Assembly: GCA_963737575.1 (NCBI GenBank)
Contig: CAVTTJ010000011.1
Location: 1-64,000 of the forward strand
Reading direction: 5' to 3'
From: VRUE01 sp963737575
GTDB taxonomy: Bacteria; Actinomycetota; Thermoleophilia; Solirubrobacterales; 70-9
DNA length: 64,000 nucleotides
In this document: positions 34,708 through 44,554 of the stretch, in pieces
How positions within the stretch are numbered: the first letter of the stretch is position 1
Layout of the letters: each line of letters starts with the position of its first letter
The notes under the pieces: generated by a model
What the model was told of the DNA's origin: nothing
The model's database searches: none
Seen by the model: only the letters and a program-made list of their open reading frames with translations
Translations under genes and position numbers: made by a program

Positions 34708-36453
34708 TTGTCTTGGAACGTGGAAATCCTCTGGATGCTGGCCGCCCACCTCGCGCTGACCGGGCTTCCCGGCGTCGCCGCCGCGCTCGCGGCGATGCGG
34801 CTCGGCGCCCGCAGCGTTCCGGTGCTGCTCGCGATCGGGCTGGTCGGATCCGGGGCCGCCGCCTTCATCGCCTTCTGGGCCTACTTCGCCGACCCGACCC
34901 TCGGCCAGGCCTGGAACTGGGTACTGCTGATCGGCTCGATCCAGGTGATCGTCCTATCCGTATGGCGCGGAAACCTCGACCGCGAGCTGCTGCGGACGCT
35001 GCGTATCCCGCTCCTGCTGTGGATCCTCGGGTCGGTCTTCATCGTCTACCTCGGGTTCATCCACGGCGGCACCGAAAACCCGATCGGGATGTCCGGCATG
35101 CGCTACGCCGGCGGCCTTCCATCCGACAACGACATCCCCCGCTACTTCGCCGAATGGTTCGCGGCGGAAGGCCACCACGGGACGCCGCCGGTCTACCCGC
35201 CCGACTGGCTGATGAGCGACCGGCCGCCGCTGCAGGTCGGGTACGTCCTCTCACAGGAGTCGATCACGGTCGCCGACACCCAGGACGCTCCACTACGAGA
35301 TCCTCTGCGTCGGTCGTCCAGCAGCTCTGGATCGTCGGCCTCTGGGCGGTGCTCGCCGCCGCCCGACTGCGGCGGCGGACGATCGGCCTGGCGATCTTCG
35401 CGGCGCTCGTCAGCGACATCGCGATCGTCTACGGCTTCTACGTCTGGCCGAAGCTGATCGCCGCCACCTTCCTGCTCGCCGCGCTTGCGCTGGTGATCTC
35501 GCCTCGATGGCCGGAGTGGCGGCGCGACTGGCGGATGGGAATTCTGCTCGGCGCCCTCCTCGCGCTTGCGATGCTGGCCCACGGGGGAAGCATCTACGGC
35601 GTGATCCCCCTCGTCGCGTTCGCTGTGTACAGGGGCATTCCGAGCTGGCGCTGGATCGGCGCCGCCGCCGCGATCGGCGATCGTGATGATGGGGTCCTGG
35701 TCGGCATACCAGAAGTACGATGACCCGCCGGGCAACCGCCTGATCAAGTGGCACCTCGCCGGCGTCGCCGGGATCGACCAACGCGGCAGCCTCGAAACGA
35801 TCGTCGACCGCTACCGCAACGCGGGCTTCGGCCGGATCGTCGACAACAAGTGGAACAACGTCGAGCACATCACCGGGATCGCGCTGGATTCGGAGGTCAA
35901 TCAGATCGTCGACTCGATCGGCGAAGGCGATGCGGAAGAAGCGATCGCCTGGATCCGCGAGTACCGCTTCTTCGAGCTGCTGCCGATGCTGGGGCTGCTG
36001 CTGATCGGACCGATCGCGATGGCGATCCGCCGTCGCAGGCGGGAGAGCGATGTCGACTGGAGGTTTGCCCTGATGAGCTTCGCCTACGTTGGCATCGGGT
36101 GCTTCTTCTGGGCACTGATGCAGTGGGGCCCGACGGTGGCTAGCACGGTCATCCACGCCGGGACGATCGCGATCCCGCTGATCGCGATCGCCGGCTGCGT
36201 CGCCGCGATGGCCTCGGTATCGACCAGGCTCGCGATCGCCCTGGTCGCGATCAATGCGTTGTTCGTGCTCGTCCTCTACGCACCCGCGTTCGAGCCTCCC
36301 TCCGGCACCGAGTACTCCCTCCTCAGCGCCCTGTTGGCGGCGGGGGGCCTGGCGGGGTACTGCCTTGTCGCCCTTCGTCCAGCTCCGCTCCTCGCGTCCG
36401 CAGAAGCGGGCGATCCACCCGCTCGAGCCGACCCGGCGCCGTCCTCCAAGTGA
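34708..36453 (+). CDS. Polytopic membrane protein, GT-C-like (three frameshifts)
   Basis: Joined pieces give about 580 residues with 11 or more helices. The segment DNDIPRYFAEWFAAEGHH plus WLMSDRPPLQVGY lies in an outer loop early in the protein, like acidic-loop GT-C enzymes. Helical pieces follow in other frames (VVQQLWIVGLWAVLAAARL, then IVMMGSWSAYQKYDDPPGN), and the last ~200 residues end in the cytoplasm. +1 shifts lie near 35290, 35313 and 35680. The start may be TTG 34708 or GTG 34720. It overlaps the next membrane protein gene (GTGA). Confidence 0.65.
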
Positions 36454-38156
36454 GAGACGGTTTGACGCGGCGAGGCGCGAAGGCTCCGATCATCCTGCTC
36501 GGCGTTGCCGTGGTGGCCTCAGCGGCGCTGCTACTCACACTCACCGCCGGCAACACCTTCTTCCAGGACAGCTGGGCGTTCTTCTTCGAACGGGAAGGGA
36601 ACTCGCCGGGGGACTTCCTGCGCCCCCACAACGAGCACATCGTCGTCATCCCGGTCGCGATCCAGAAGCTCCTGCTGGCGTTGTTCGGGCTCAGCTCGGA
36701 GCTTCCCGAGCAACTGGTCCTGACCGCGGCGCTGATGGCGACGGGGATCCTGGTCTTCGTCTACGTCCGCCGCCGCGTCGGCGATTGGCCGGCGCTGATC
36801 GCCGCGGTGATCGTGCTCTTCCTCGGCCCCGCCTGGGAAGTCCTGCTGTGGCCATTCGAGATCTCGCTGCTCGGCTCGGTCATGGCGGGCGTGGCGACGC
36901 TGGTGGTGCTCGACCGCAACGACCGGGCGGGGGATATCGCCGCTTGCGCACTCCTCGTCATCTCGGTCGGGTTCTCGAGCCTGGGCGTCCCCTTCGCGCT
37001 CGCCGCGGCAGCCGACGTGCTGGCCAGATTCCGCGACCGCGGGTTCGCCCGCCTCTATGTGGCCGCGGTTCCATTGGCCGTGTACGGAGTCTGGTATGTC
37101 ACCTACGGTCACGACACGGCGGCGGGCAGCCATGCCGCCACTCTGAAAGACCCGCTCGGCGTCCCCCGTTTCACGGCGGAAGGCGTCGCGGCGTCGCTTT
37201 CCTCGACCCTCGGTCTGCGGACGATGGCCGGCGGTATCCACGCCGACGCCCCGACCCTGTTCCTGCTCGCGCTGGCCGCCCTGGTGGTCATCTGCGTCGC
37301 CGTCGCCCTGCTGGAGCGCCGCGACCGCGGGACCATTCGGCGCCAGCTGCGGCGCGCGGGGGCAGCGGGGATCTGGCCGGTGCTCACGGCGACCGTCGTC
37401 TTCTGGGCGCTCACCGGGCTCAACAGCAACGGTTTGCGGCAGCCGCTGGAAAGCCGCTACATGTACTTCGGCGCGATCCTCATCCTGTTCCTCGCCGCCG
37501 ACCTGCTCACGGGCATGAGGTTCGGCCGTCGGGCGCTGATAGCCGCGGGGGTCGCAACCGCGGCGATCGTCGCCCTCAACCTCGTCCCCCTGTTCGAAGG
37601 AGGGGAATATCTCGAAGAACAGACCGTCTACGCGCGGGCCGATCTCGGGGCGATCGAAATCGCGCGAAACTCGGTCCCGCCGGCGTTCTTCTTCGACCCC
37701 TCGTTCTCGGGGACGATCTCGCTGATCAACGTCAATGCCGGGGCCTATCAGGCGCTAGTCGAAGAAGATGGTTCCCCCGGGTATGGCCCGGCTGAACTGG
37801 AATCGGCGCCCGAATTCGGCCGGCGACAGGCGGACGTGGTCCTAACTCACGCCCTGCCGCTGACGACCGAAACGGCCTCGGGGCCGTTTCGCGGCAGGGC
37901 GGGCCAGGGGTGCCGGGGGGTCTCCGGCGGCCCTGGCGCCCCCGAGCTGACCCTGAAGCCGGGAGTGACGACGATCGAGCTGCCGCCGGGCAGGCAGGGC
38001 ACCATCTTCATTCGCCGCTTCGCTCACTCCTATCCCGTCGCCGTTCGCAGCGTTGCAGCGCCGTCGACGACGACGATCCGCTTCCCTCCAGATGCCGCCG
38101 CCCGTCCCTGGCGCCTCCGTGTCAGGGCGGAGCAGGGTGCCCGGGTCTGCGCCTGA
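36450..38156 (+). CDS. Polytopic membrane protein, GT-C-like
   Basis: A 568-residue protein with about 11 helices, intact in one frame. The first outer loop reads FFQDSWAFFFEREGNSPGDF, followed by RPHNEHIVVIP. Asp and Glu-His in this loop are typical of GT-C-type or DUF-type actinobacterial envelope proteins. The C-terminal ~130 residues form an outer beta domain (ELTLKPGVTTIELPPG). The GTG start overlaps the upstream stop, so both membrane proteins are co-translated. Substrate unknown. Confidence 0.7.
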   Translation: MRDGLTRRGAKAPIILLGVAVVASAALLLTLTAGNTFFQDSWAFFFEREGNSPGDFLRPHNEHIVVIPVAIQKLLLALFGLSSELPEQLVLTAALMATGILVFVYVRRRVGDWPALIAAVIVLFLGPAWEVLLWPFEISLLGSVMAGVATLVVLDRNDRAGDIAACALLVISVGFSSLGVPFALAAAADVLARFRDRGFARLYVAAVPLAVYGVWYVTYGHDTAAGSHAATLKDPLGVPRFTAEGVAASLSSTLGLRTMAGGIHADAPTLFLLALAALVVICVAVALLERRDRGTIRRQLRRAGAAGIWPVLTATVVFWALTGLNSNGLRQPLESRYMYFGAILILFLAADLLTGMRFGRRALIAAGVATAAIVALNLVPLFEGGEYLEEQTVYARADLGAIEIARNSVPPAFFFDPSFSGTISLINVNAGAYQALVEEDGSPGYGPAELESAPEFGRRQADVVLTHALPLTTETASGPFRGRAGQGCRGVSGGPGAPELTLKPGVTTIELPPGRQGTIFIRRFAHSYPVAVRSVAAPSTTTIRFPPDAAARPWRLRVRAEQGARVCA

Positions 38157-38170
38157 GCAACCCGACTGCG

Positions 38171-39112
38171 TCAGCGCCGCAGCCGGGCCTTGAGCGATCG
38201 AAGCGGTGCGGTCATCCTCCAGGAAGCGGACTCGGTCACCGCCTCCAGCTGGCTCTCCAGCGCGTCGGCCTTTTCGACGAGCTGGCCCGCGTGGGTTCGC
38301 AGCCGCCGGGTGTCCTCGATCAACTGCTCGGCATGGTGCTGTAGGGCTGTGATCTCGCGCGGCTCGTTCGGCACGAGACGGGTCAGGTCCTCGAGGTTGA
38401 GCTCGACCGGCTTCTTTCGCGCCAGCACCAGCCCGTGGCTCGGCACGCCTTCGACCATCCGCGGCCGCAGCTCGACGATCTCGAAGGCCCGCCCCCAGTG
38501 CGCGCGGATCCACCAGGGGGAGTTGAGCGCGATCGGCCCGCCCTGAGCCCAGGGGTTGTCGTGAAGGAGGGGATTCATGCCGATCCGGTTTTCGTCCCAG
38601 GACTCGCCGATAAGGGGCTCGCTCATCCCCTCCCCGAGGAAGGTCGCCAGGAGGTACCCGCCCTCGGCGAGCACGCGGTGGTGCTCGAGCAGCCAGCCGG
38701 CCCAATTCTCGGTGAAGTGGGTATAGACGCTGAAGGCGTAGATCAGGTCGAAGTAGCCGTCCTGCTGGGGCAGGCCCGGGGCTTCGTCGGACTCGAAGAA
38801 GTGAAGAGGGGGTTCGAGGTTGCGCTGCGCCCACTCGATGCTCGTCCGGTCAAGGTCGCAGCCCCAGAACTCGGCCTCACCGGCCTCAGCGGCGAACTGG
38901 CGAATGACCCGTCCGACCCCGCATCCGAAGTCGAGGACCCGCTTCCCGTGCCAATCCCAGTCACCGGGAAGCAAGCTCTCGATCAGTTTGCGGTCGGCCC
39001 TGCCTGACTGCTCGTACAGCGGCGCAAGCTCCGTCGCTCCTGAAAGTCCGATCCGCTGCAGGAGATCGGATGGGGGGACGGGGAGCGCGTCCCCTGCCGA
39101 CGCCTCATCCAT
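38171..39112 (-). CDS. Methyltransferase with C-terminal coiled coil, adjacent to the ABC exporter
   Basis: A 313-residue protein. Residues about 55-230 are a class I methyltransferase (KRVLDFGCGVGRVIRQFA, FDLIYAFSVYTHFTE). Residues about 235-300 form a predicted coiled coil (ALQHHAEQLIEDTRRLRTHA, QLVEKADALESQLEAV). A basic tail follows (RSLKARLRR). It starts 10 bases after the Wzm gene, in the same operon as Wzm and Wzt. In ABC-dependent O-antigen systems a terminal modifying enzyme with a coiled-coil ruler sits in just this place, so a chain-terminating role is plausible (inference). Confidence 0.75.
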   Translation of the reverse strand: MDEASAGDALPVPPSDLLQRIGLSGATELAPLYEQSGRADRKLIESLLPGDWDWHGKRVLDFGCGVGRVIRQFAAEAGEAEFWGCDLDRTSIEWAQRNLEPPLHFFESDEAPGLPQQDGYFDLIYAFSVYTHFTENWAGWLLEHHRVLAEGGYLLATFLGEGMSEPLIGESWDENRIGMNPLLHDNPWAQGGPIALNSPWWIRAHWGRAFEIVELRPRMVEGVPSHGLVLARKKPVELNLEDLTRLVPNEPREITALQHHAEQLIEDTRRLRTHAGQLVEKADALESQLEAVTESASWRMTAPLRSLKARLRR

Positions 39113-39122
39113 CGAGGCCAAG

Positions 39123-39971
39123 CTAGAGGTCCTCGGCGATCCGGGGTGCACTCCGTACGAAGATGAGCACTCCGGCGACGCAGACGGCGCCGAAGAGGAA
39201 GATCGCGGGCAGAAGCTCCGAGTAGCCGCCGGCCGCCTGCGCGGCGTTCGGAGCCGACGGGTCGATCACCCAGACCCGGATCTGCTCGAAGATCGCCGCC
39301 AGCGGGTTCAGCATCAGGACCTGCTGGTACTGCTCGGGCGCCTTTTCGATCGGATAGAGGATCGGGGTCGCGTAAAAGAGGACGGTCGCAAGCACCGTCC
39401 AGATGATGAGGACGTCGCGGAAGCGCACATACAGGGCGGAGAGCATCATGCCGACCGTGCAGGTGAGGGCGAATATCAGGACCAGCGCCACCGGGAACAG
39501 GAGCCAGGTCCAGGTCGGGTCGACTCCCCAGGCGAGGATGAAGACGAAGACGACGATCAGGTTGAGGCAGAGGTTGAAGACACCGGTCAGCGTGACGGCG
39601 ATCGGGATGACCATGCGGGGGAACTGGGTCTTGCGGACGACCCCCTCCTGGGCGACGACCGACGTCACCGCATTCAGGGTTGATTCCTGGAAGAAGGAGA
39701 AGACGACGATGTTGAGCAGCAGCAGGACCGGGTAATTCGGGACTTCGCTGCCGATCCGGAAGATCTTGGTGAAGACGAAGAGCAGCACCGCGAAGAGCAA
39801 CAGTGGCCGAACGAGGGACCAGAGGTAACCGAGCACGGTTCCGAAGTAGATCCGCTTGAACTCTGTGACTGACATCAGCCAGAGCAGGTCGATGAAGCGC
39901 CTCCAACCGCCGCCGAGCGCGGACGGGCCCGTGACTTCGCGCAGCGGCGGGCTCGTCTCCAGTTCCGTCAT
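39123..39971 (-). CDS. wzm: ABC-2 polysaccharide exporter, permease (Wzm-like)
   Basis: A 282-residue protein with six membrane helices. EFKRIYFGTVLGYLWSLVRP at residues about 37-56 is the N-terminal interface segment typical of the O-antigen/teichoic-acid export permeases. FFQESTLNAV and PRMVIPIAVTLTG lie between helices, and the ILYPIEKAPEQYQ loop precedes the last helices. With Wzt it moves a completed, lipid-linked polymer across the membrane. Its ATG overlaps the Wzt stop by 4 bases. Confidence 0.85.
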   Translation of the reverse strand: MTELETSPPLREVTGPSALGGGWRRFIDLLWLMSVTEFKRIYFGTVLGYLWSLVRPLLLFAVLLFVFTKIFRIGSEVPNYPVLLLLNIVVFSFFQESTLNAVTSVVAQEGVVRKTQFPRMVIPIAVTLTGVFNLCLNLIVVFVFILAWGVDPTWTWLLFPVALVLIFALTCTVGMMLSALYVRFRDVLIIWTVLATVLFYATPILYPIEKAPEQYQQVLMLNPLAAIFEQIRVWVIDPSAPNAAQAAGGYSELLPAIFLFGAVCVAGVLIFVRSAPRIAEDL

Positions 39972-41208
39972 CGGATGCCTTCCTCGACCACGGCCTCGAT
40001 CTCGTGCGGCAGCTCGACCACCCCGCGCCCACTGGGCCCACCGAAGACCACGAAGTCGAGCGCGTTCGGCAGGTGCGCCACAGTGCTGCCGCCTTCTTCC
40101 CTGGTCACCCCGCAGTGGATGAAGTAGTGCCCGTCGGGGAGCAGGTTCTCGACGTCGGCCACGATCCGCACCCGCTCGCCCTCCGCCAGCACCTCACCCC
40201 CGGCCCTGCCCTTGACGGGGGTCCCGAATTGGAAAAGTTCGACGCCGTCGCCGTTGGCGATGATGAACCCGACGTGTAGGCCCGCGACCTCGCGCCTCAC
40301 CTCGAGGTCGAGCCTCAGCCGGATCTTTTCGCCGTGTTCGAGGCGCCTCACCCGCTCGCCGGCCGCGTCCTCGAGCCATAGCTCGCGCAGGCCGATCTCG
40401 CTGGCCTCGTCGATCCCGACATCGGCGCCGCCGGCTTGGTCACCGCGCTCGAAGTTGAGCCGGAGATACCGCCTCGCTACCTCGGCAGGCTCGCCGATGC
40501 AGGTGATCTCGCCGCCGTCGATCAGCATCGCCCGGTGGCAGTAGTGCTCGACCGTGGCCATCTCGTGGGTGACGAGCACGATCGTCTTCCCCTCGGCTTT
40601 CATCGCATGGAACGTGTCGGCGCACTTCTGCTGGAACGCCGCGTCGCCGACGGCCAGGACCTCGTCGATCAGGAGTACGTCGGCGTCGGCCTGCAGCATC
40701 ACCGAGAAGGCGAGGCGTACGAGCATCCCCGACGAGTAGTTCTTCAGCTTCAGGTCGACGAAGTCCTCGAGTTCTGCGAACTCGAGGACCGACGTCCGAT
40801 GCGGTTCCGGGCTTCGGTCGGCGTCAAACCCATCATCACCCCGTTGATCACGACGTTCTCGCGGGCCGTCAACTCATTGTTGAATCCGACCCCGAGCTCG
40901 ATGAACGGGGCGAGCCGACCGGCGATCCTGATCATTCCGGCGTCTGCGCGGTAGATGCTCGCCAGCAGTTTCAGCAGCGTGCTCTTGCCCGATCCGTTGC
41001 GCCCGACGATCCCGAAGAACTCGCCCTGCCCGACCTGGAATGAGATGCCGTTGAGGGCGTTGAGCTCGCGATAGTCACGTCGCGCGAATGGCCTCACCGC
41101 GCGCTCTTTTAGGGAGTCGACCCGCTGGGTCGGTATCCGGAAGCTCTTCTCCAAGCCCACGGCCTCGATCGCTGGGTGCATCTCAGCGCGCCCGTTCCCC
41201 TCACTCAA
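39968..41208 (-). CDS. wzt: ABC-2 polysaccharide exporter, ATPase with C-terminal sugar-binding domain (Wzt-like, frameshift)
   Basis: Corrected length is about 413 residues. Walker A is GRNGSGKST near residue 70, and the signature NYSSGM occurs in the shifted part. Walker B is VLLIDEVLAVGDAAFQQK and the H-loop is VLVTHEM. A C-terminal beta-sandwich of about 150 residues (from about 265) matches Wzt_C, which in O9a-type exporters binds the modified non-reducing end of the polymer. One shift near 40785, a missing base, interrupts the gene. It lies downstream of a methyltransferase gene with a 4-base overlap. Confidence 0.85.
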
Positions 41209-42065
41209 GGCGACGCGCGGCGGCTCGGGGCGAGCTTGCGCAGCACGCGCCGGCCACGAGCTCGAAGCGTCCGCGGCGCCGACGGAGCCCCGACGGCGGA
41301 TGGAGGAGGCGGAAGCGGGCCACGCTTGCGCAGCACGACGATGAACTCAATCATCTGGCGCGAGGCCGCTTCGAGGTCGAACGCCTCGTCGAGCAGTTCC
41401 CGGCAGGCGAGGATCAGCCTCAGGAACTCGATCTGGGTCCAGACGTGCATGTGGATCGAGTACCTCTCGTCTTCGAGGCGGCGCGCCCTGGCGAGCGTCT
41501 GCTCCTCGGTCTCGCCGTCGAAGGTGTCCACCAGCCGGGCCCACTCGTCGTAGTGCTCGCGGCGCGAGCTCGCCGGCCCGTGTTCGTAGTCGCCGATCAT
41601 GTGATCGAGTGGCGTGGTCGGTCGCAGGTGGTCGAATGTGTAGCGCTTGTCCGGCACCGCGTAGAAGAGGACGCCTCCCGACTTCAGTTTCTTCAGGTGC
41701 GTTTGGATCGTGGCGATCGGGTTCTCGCAGTGCTCGAGGAAATGATTGGCGACGATGAAGTCCTGAGTCTCGGGTTCGATTGTGGAGAGCGTCTCCCCGT
41801 CGTCGATCACGTCGACGGGCGTCAGAGCCCAGTCGGCGAGCTCGGGATACTCCCTTTGCAGGTCCTCGACAGGCATCCTGTCCAGGTACTTGGCGCGAGC
41901 GTAGGGAGGCAGCCGCAGCGGCTGATGCAGCGGCCCGATCTCGAGCCCCTCGCCGCTGAGGAAGCTCGCGGCGAGCACCGCGCGCGCATCGAAGTAGGCC
42001 GGCGGCGGCTCCGCCGGCAAGGTTGCCGGCGCTGGGCCTGCTCCCTGAGAGGACGGTGATGCCAC
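41205..42065 (-). CDS. SAM-dependent methyltransferase-like protein
   Basis: A 286-residue protein. The SAM motif appears as GLEIGPLHQPL, with IVANHFLEHCENPIATI for the later motif and GGVLFYAVPDKRYTFDH after it. This is the family of methyltransferase-like proteins common in cell-surface polysaccharide loci. A basic tail (RARGRRVLRKLAPSRR) could contact the membrane. It is the first gene of the operon with Wzt, Wzm and the coiled-coil methyltransferase. Confidence 0.75.
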   Translation of the reverse strand: MASPSSQGAGPAPATLPAEPPPAYFDARAVLAASFLSGEGLEIGPLHQPLRLPPYARAKYLDRMPVEDLQREYPELADWALTPVDVIDDGETLSTIEPETQDFIVANHFLEHCENPIATIQTHLKKLKSGGVLFYAVPDKRYTFDHLRPTTPLDHMIGDYEHGPASSRREHYDEWARLVDTFDGETEEQTLARARRLEDERYSIHMHVWTQIEFLRLILACRELLDEAFDLEAASRQMIEFIVVLRKRGPLPPPPSAVGAPSAPRTLRARGRRVLRKLAPSRRASP

Positions 42066-42270
42066 GGCTTGGAGGCTACATATCGGTGATGGCCACTGCC
42101 CGCACTGGGTCGCGGGGCGCGTCTGCTTCCGATCGATTCGCCGCGTCAGTCCGCATCGCGAGGACGATATCTGCGGCCCTGGGCGGAGAAGGGGCGCGGT
42201 GACCAGCGCTTTGTGTTGAATGGAGGCCTGTTGAAGGCCTCAGCGAGAGGATCGGAAGGAGGGGGCCGGG

Positions 42271-44196
42271 TTGCGCGTCTGCCTGATCTCCGACGAACAC
42301 GACGCGGCACCGCTTGCCGACCTCCTCGCCGCCGAGCACGAGGTGAGCCTGATCCGCCTCGCGGAGCGGGGCGGCGAGCTGACCCCGTGCGCCGCGGCCC
42401 GGGAGATCGTCCACGAGCCGAGCCCCGATTTGCTCGCGACCCACCTCGCCGGTGAGGAGCACCGTCGCTCGGCGGCCTATCTCGAGGCGATCGAGGCCGC
42501 CTACGACGGCGCCGGGCCCGACTACCTCGAGGCCGGCGACAGGTGGGCACCCGGCATGATCGCGGCAATGGCCCGCGACGGGGGCAACCCGCTCCTGCGG
42601 GACACGACCTTCGGCGTTCGCCTGATCGGGAGCGCAGAGCTGGCCGCGCTGCACGACGCCGACCTCGCGGCCCCCGGGATGAGCACCGTCTGCGACCTCG
42701 AGCGCGAGCAGCTCCGCCTCGCCGACCGGATCGTCTGGCCGGGTGGGCCGGGGATCGACGCATACCGGAGCCACTACCGGGCGGCGCTCGACCCGGCCGT
42801 CCGCATTCCGCTCCCGCAGAGGCTTCCCGCTGAGCCTGAGCCCACCGCTGAGCGGCTTGCCCGGCGCTCCGCTTCGGATCCTCTATTGCGGGCGGCTGAG
42901 CAGGGGCACCGGCGTGGGCGACCTCGCCGAGGCCTGCCAGAGGCTGGGGAGCGAGGATTGGGAGCTGACGATCGCCGGCGCCGACACGCCGACCGCGCCC
43001 TTCAAGCAATCGATGCGGCTCTCGATCGAGGAGATGTTCGGCGGCGACCCGCGGGCCCGGGTCGAGGAGCCGCCCGGCTTCGAGGAACGGCTGGAGCTGA
43101 TGCGAGCTCATGACCTCTTCGTCGCCCCGGCCCGCTTCGAGCTCTGGGGGCCGGAGGTGCTGGAGGCGATGTCGGTCGGGCTGCCGGTCCTCGCGACCCC
43201 GGTCGGCGGCAACCTCGAGATGGTCGAGGAGGGCGTCACCGGATGGCTCACCCGAGGCGCCGGGTTCGCGGCCCTGCGCGCGGGGCTCGAAGAGGCGCTC
43301 GAGCGGGTGGATGAGGTCCGCGCCGTCCGTGCCTCGGGCGAGCCGCGCTCCAGGGCGCTGCGGCTGACCGACCCGGAGATCGTGCGCGATGGCTACCGAC
43401 GGCTTCTGGATGGGCTGGGCCCAACCGCCGCCGGAGCCCCCGCGGCCCGCCCCCGAGCCGGAGCCGCTGGTCAGCGCGATCGTGCCGTACTACCAGGCAT
43501 CGGCCCACCTCGAGGAGACGCTCGACTCGTTCTTCGGGCAGACCCACCGGAACGTCGAGGCGATCGTCGTCAACGACGGGTCCTTCGAGGAGGAGGACGA
43601 GGTTCTCCTCAGGGTGGCCGAGCGTCCCGGCGTGCGCATCCTGACGCAGCTGAACGCGGGCGAGGCCGCCGCCCGGAACCTCGCGATCCTCTTCGCCGAG
43701 GGCGAGTACCTGATGATGCTCGACGCCGACAACGTCCTCGAGCCGCAGTTCCTCGAGCGGGCGGTCGACGTCTACCGCCGCCGGCCGGATGTCGCCTACG
43801 TCAGCTGCTGGCTCCGGTTCATCGAGCCCGACGGAACCCCGTACCGTTGGTCCACCGGGTGTGCCCACCTCGGAAACCGGGTGATGCGCGGGGACGACTC
43901 GAACTGGGACGGCGACAACCTGGGGCTGATTCGGCGTCGGCTGCTCGAGGAGCTCGGGTACTTCCACGACACCGAGGCGGCCAGCATACACCGACTGGGA
44001 GTTCTACCGGCGGCTGCGGGAGGACGGGCGGTTCGGGATCGTGATCCCGGAGCGCCTCGCCAGCTATCGCGTCCGCCCCGGCTCGCTGATGAGGACCTGG
44101 AGCAAGGACGTGATGGACCGCTGTTGGATCGAGGCGCGGGACCGGCGCCTCGCCCGCCAGACGCAATGGGTGGGAGGCCCGGCCGATGGCCGCTGA
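42271..44196 (+). CDS. GT4-GT2 bifunctional glycosyltransferase (three frameshifts)
   Basis: A TTG start opens a GT-B enzyme (LRVCLISDEHDAAPLADLL; donor half GAPLRILYCGRLSRGTGV and LFVAPARFELWGPEVLEAMS). A Pro-rich linker follows, then a GT2 domain (LVSAIVPYYQASAHLEETL, VVNDGSFEEEDEVLL, LMMLDADNVLEPQFL). The tail TDWEFYRRLREDGRFG ends at TGA 44194-44196. Three +1 shifts (near 42850, 43420, 43990) separate the parts. The corrected protein has about 640 residues. Because the linker is continuous once corrected, I read one fused gene, not two, but a gene boundary near 43,400 is possible. Confidence 0.7.
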
Positions 44197-44554
44197 CCAG
44201 GCGCCTCGAGGCGACGAGGACCCCCGGGTGCGGGAGCTGCTGCGGGTCAACGCCGAGCTCGCGGCGGAGATCCGGAACCTCGCCCTGGGCCGGGTCTCGA
44301 CGCCTCGAAGCTCGCTCCTCGGGGCGACACGGCGGCTGACGGCCCTGACCGAGGAGCGCGACGAGGCGGTGGCCGGCAACGAGGCCCAGAGCGCCGAGCT
44401 CGAGGCGCTGCGGGCCGAGAACGAGGAGCTGCGGCACCGGGCCGAGCGCCAGGTCCGCGAGCTCGAACGCCTGCGGGCCGGCCCCGGCGGCCTGCTCCGC
44501 CGCGCCAAGGCGGGCCTGCTGCGACGCCGCGCTAGCCGCGGCGGCGGCGCCTGA
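44186..44554 (+). CDS. Coiled-coil protein after the GT4-GT2 gene
   Basis: A 122-residue protein. Residues about 15-95 form a coiled coil (VRELLRVNAELAAEIRNLAL, RAENEELRHRAERQVRELER). A basic C-terminal tail (LLRRAKAGLLRRRAS) could bind membrane or nucleic acid. Its ATG overlaps the previous stop by 11 bases. No signal or enzyme motif is present. Its coiled coil and tail look like those of the two methyltransferases at 33702 and 38171, so it may act with them (inference). Confidence 0.65.
   Translation: MAADQAPRGDEDPRVRELLRVNAELAAEIRNLALGRVSTPRSSLLGATRRLTALTEERDEAVAGNEAQSAELEALRAENEELRHRAERQVRELERLRAGPGGLLRRAKAGLLRRRASRGGGA

Noticed and set aside
34900..35740. Programmed frameshifting in the GT-C-like gene
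   Set aside because: No slippery heptamer with a downstream structure was recognised, and the same kind of +1 shift occurs in many unrelated genes.
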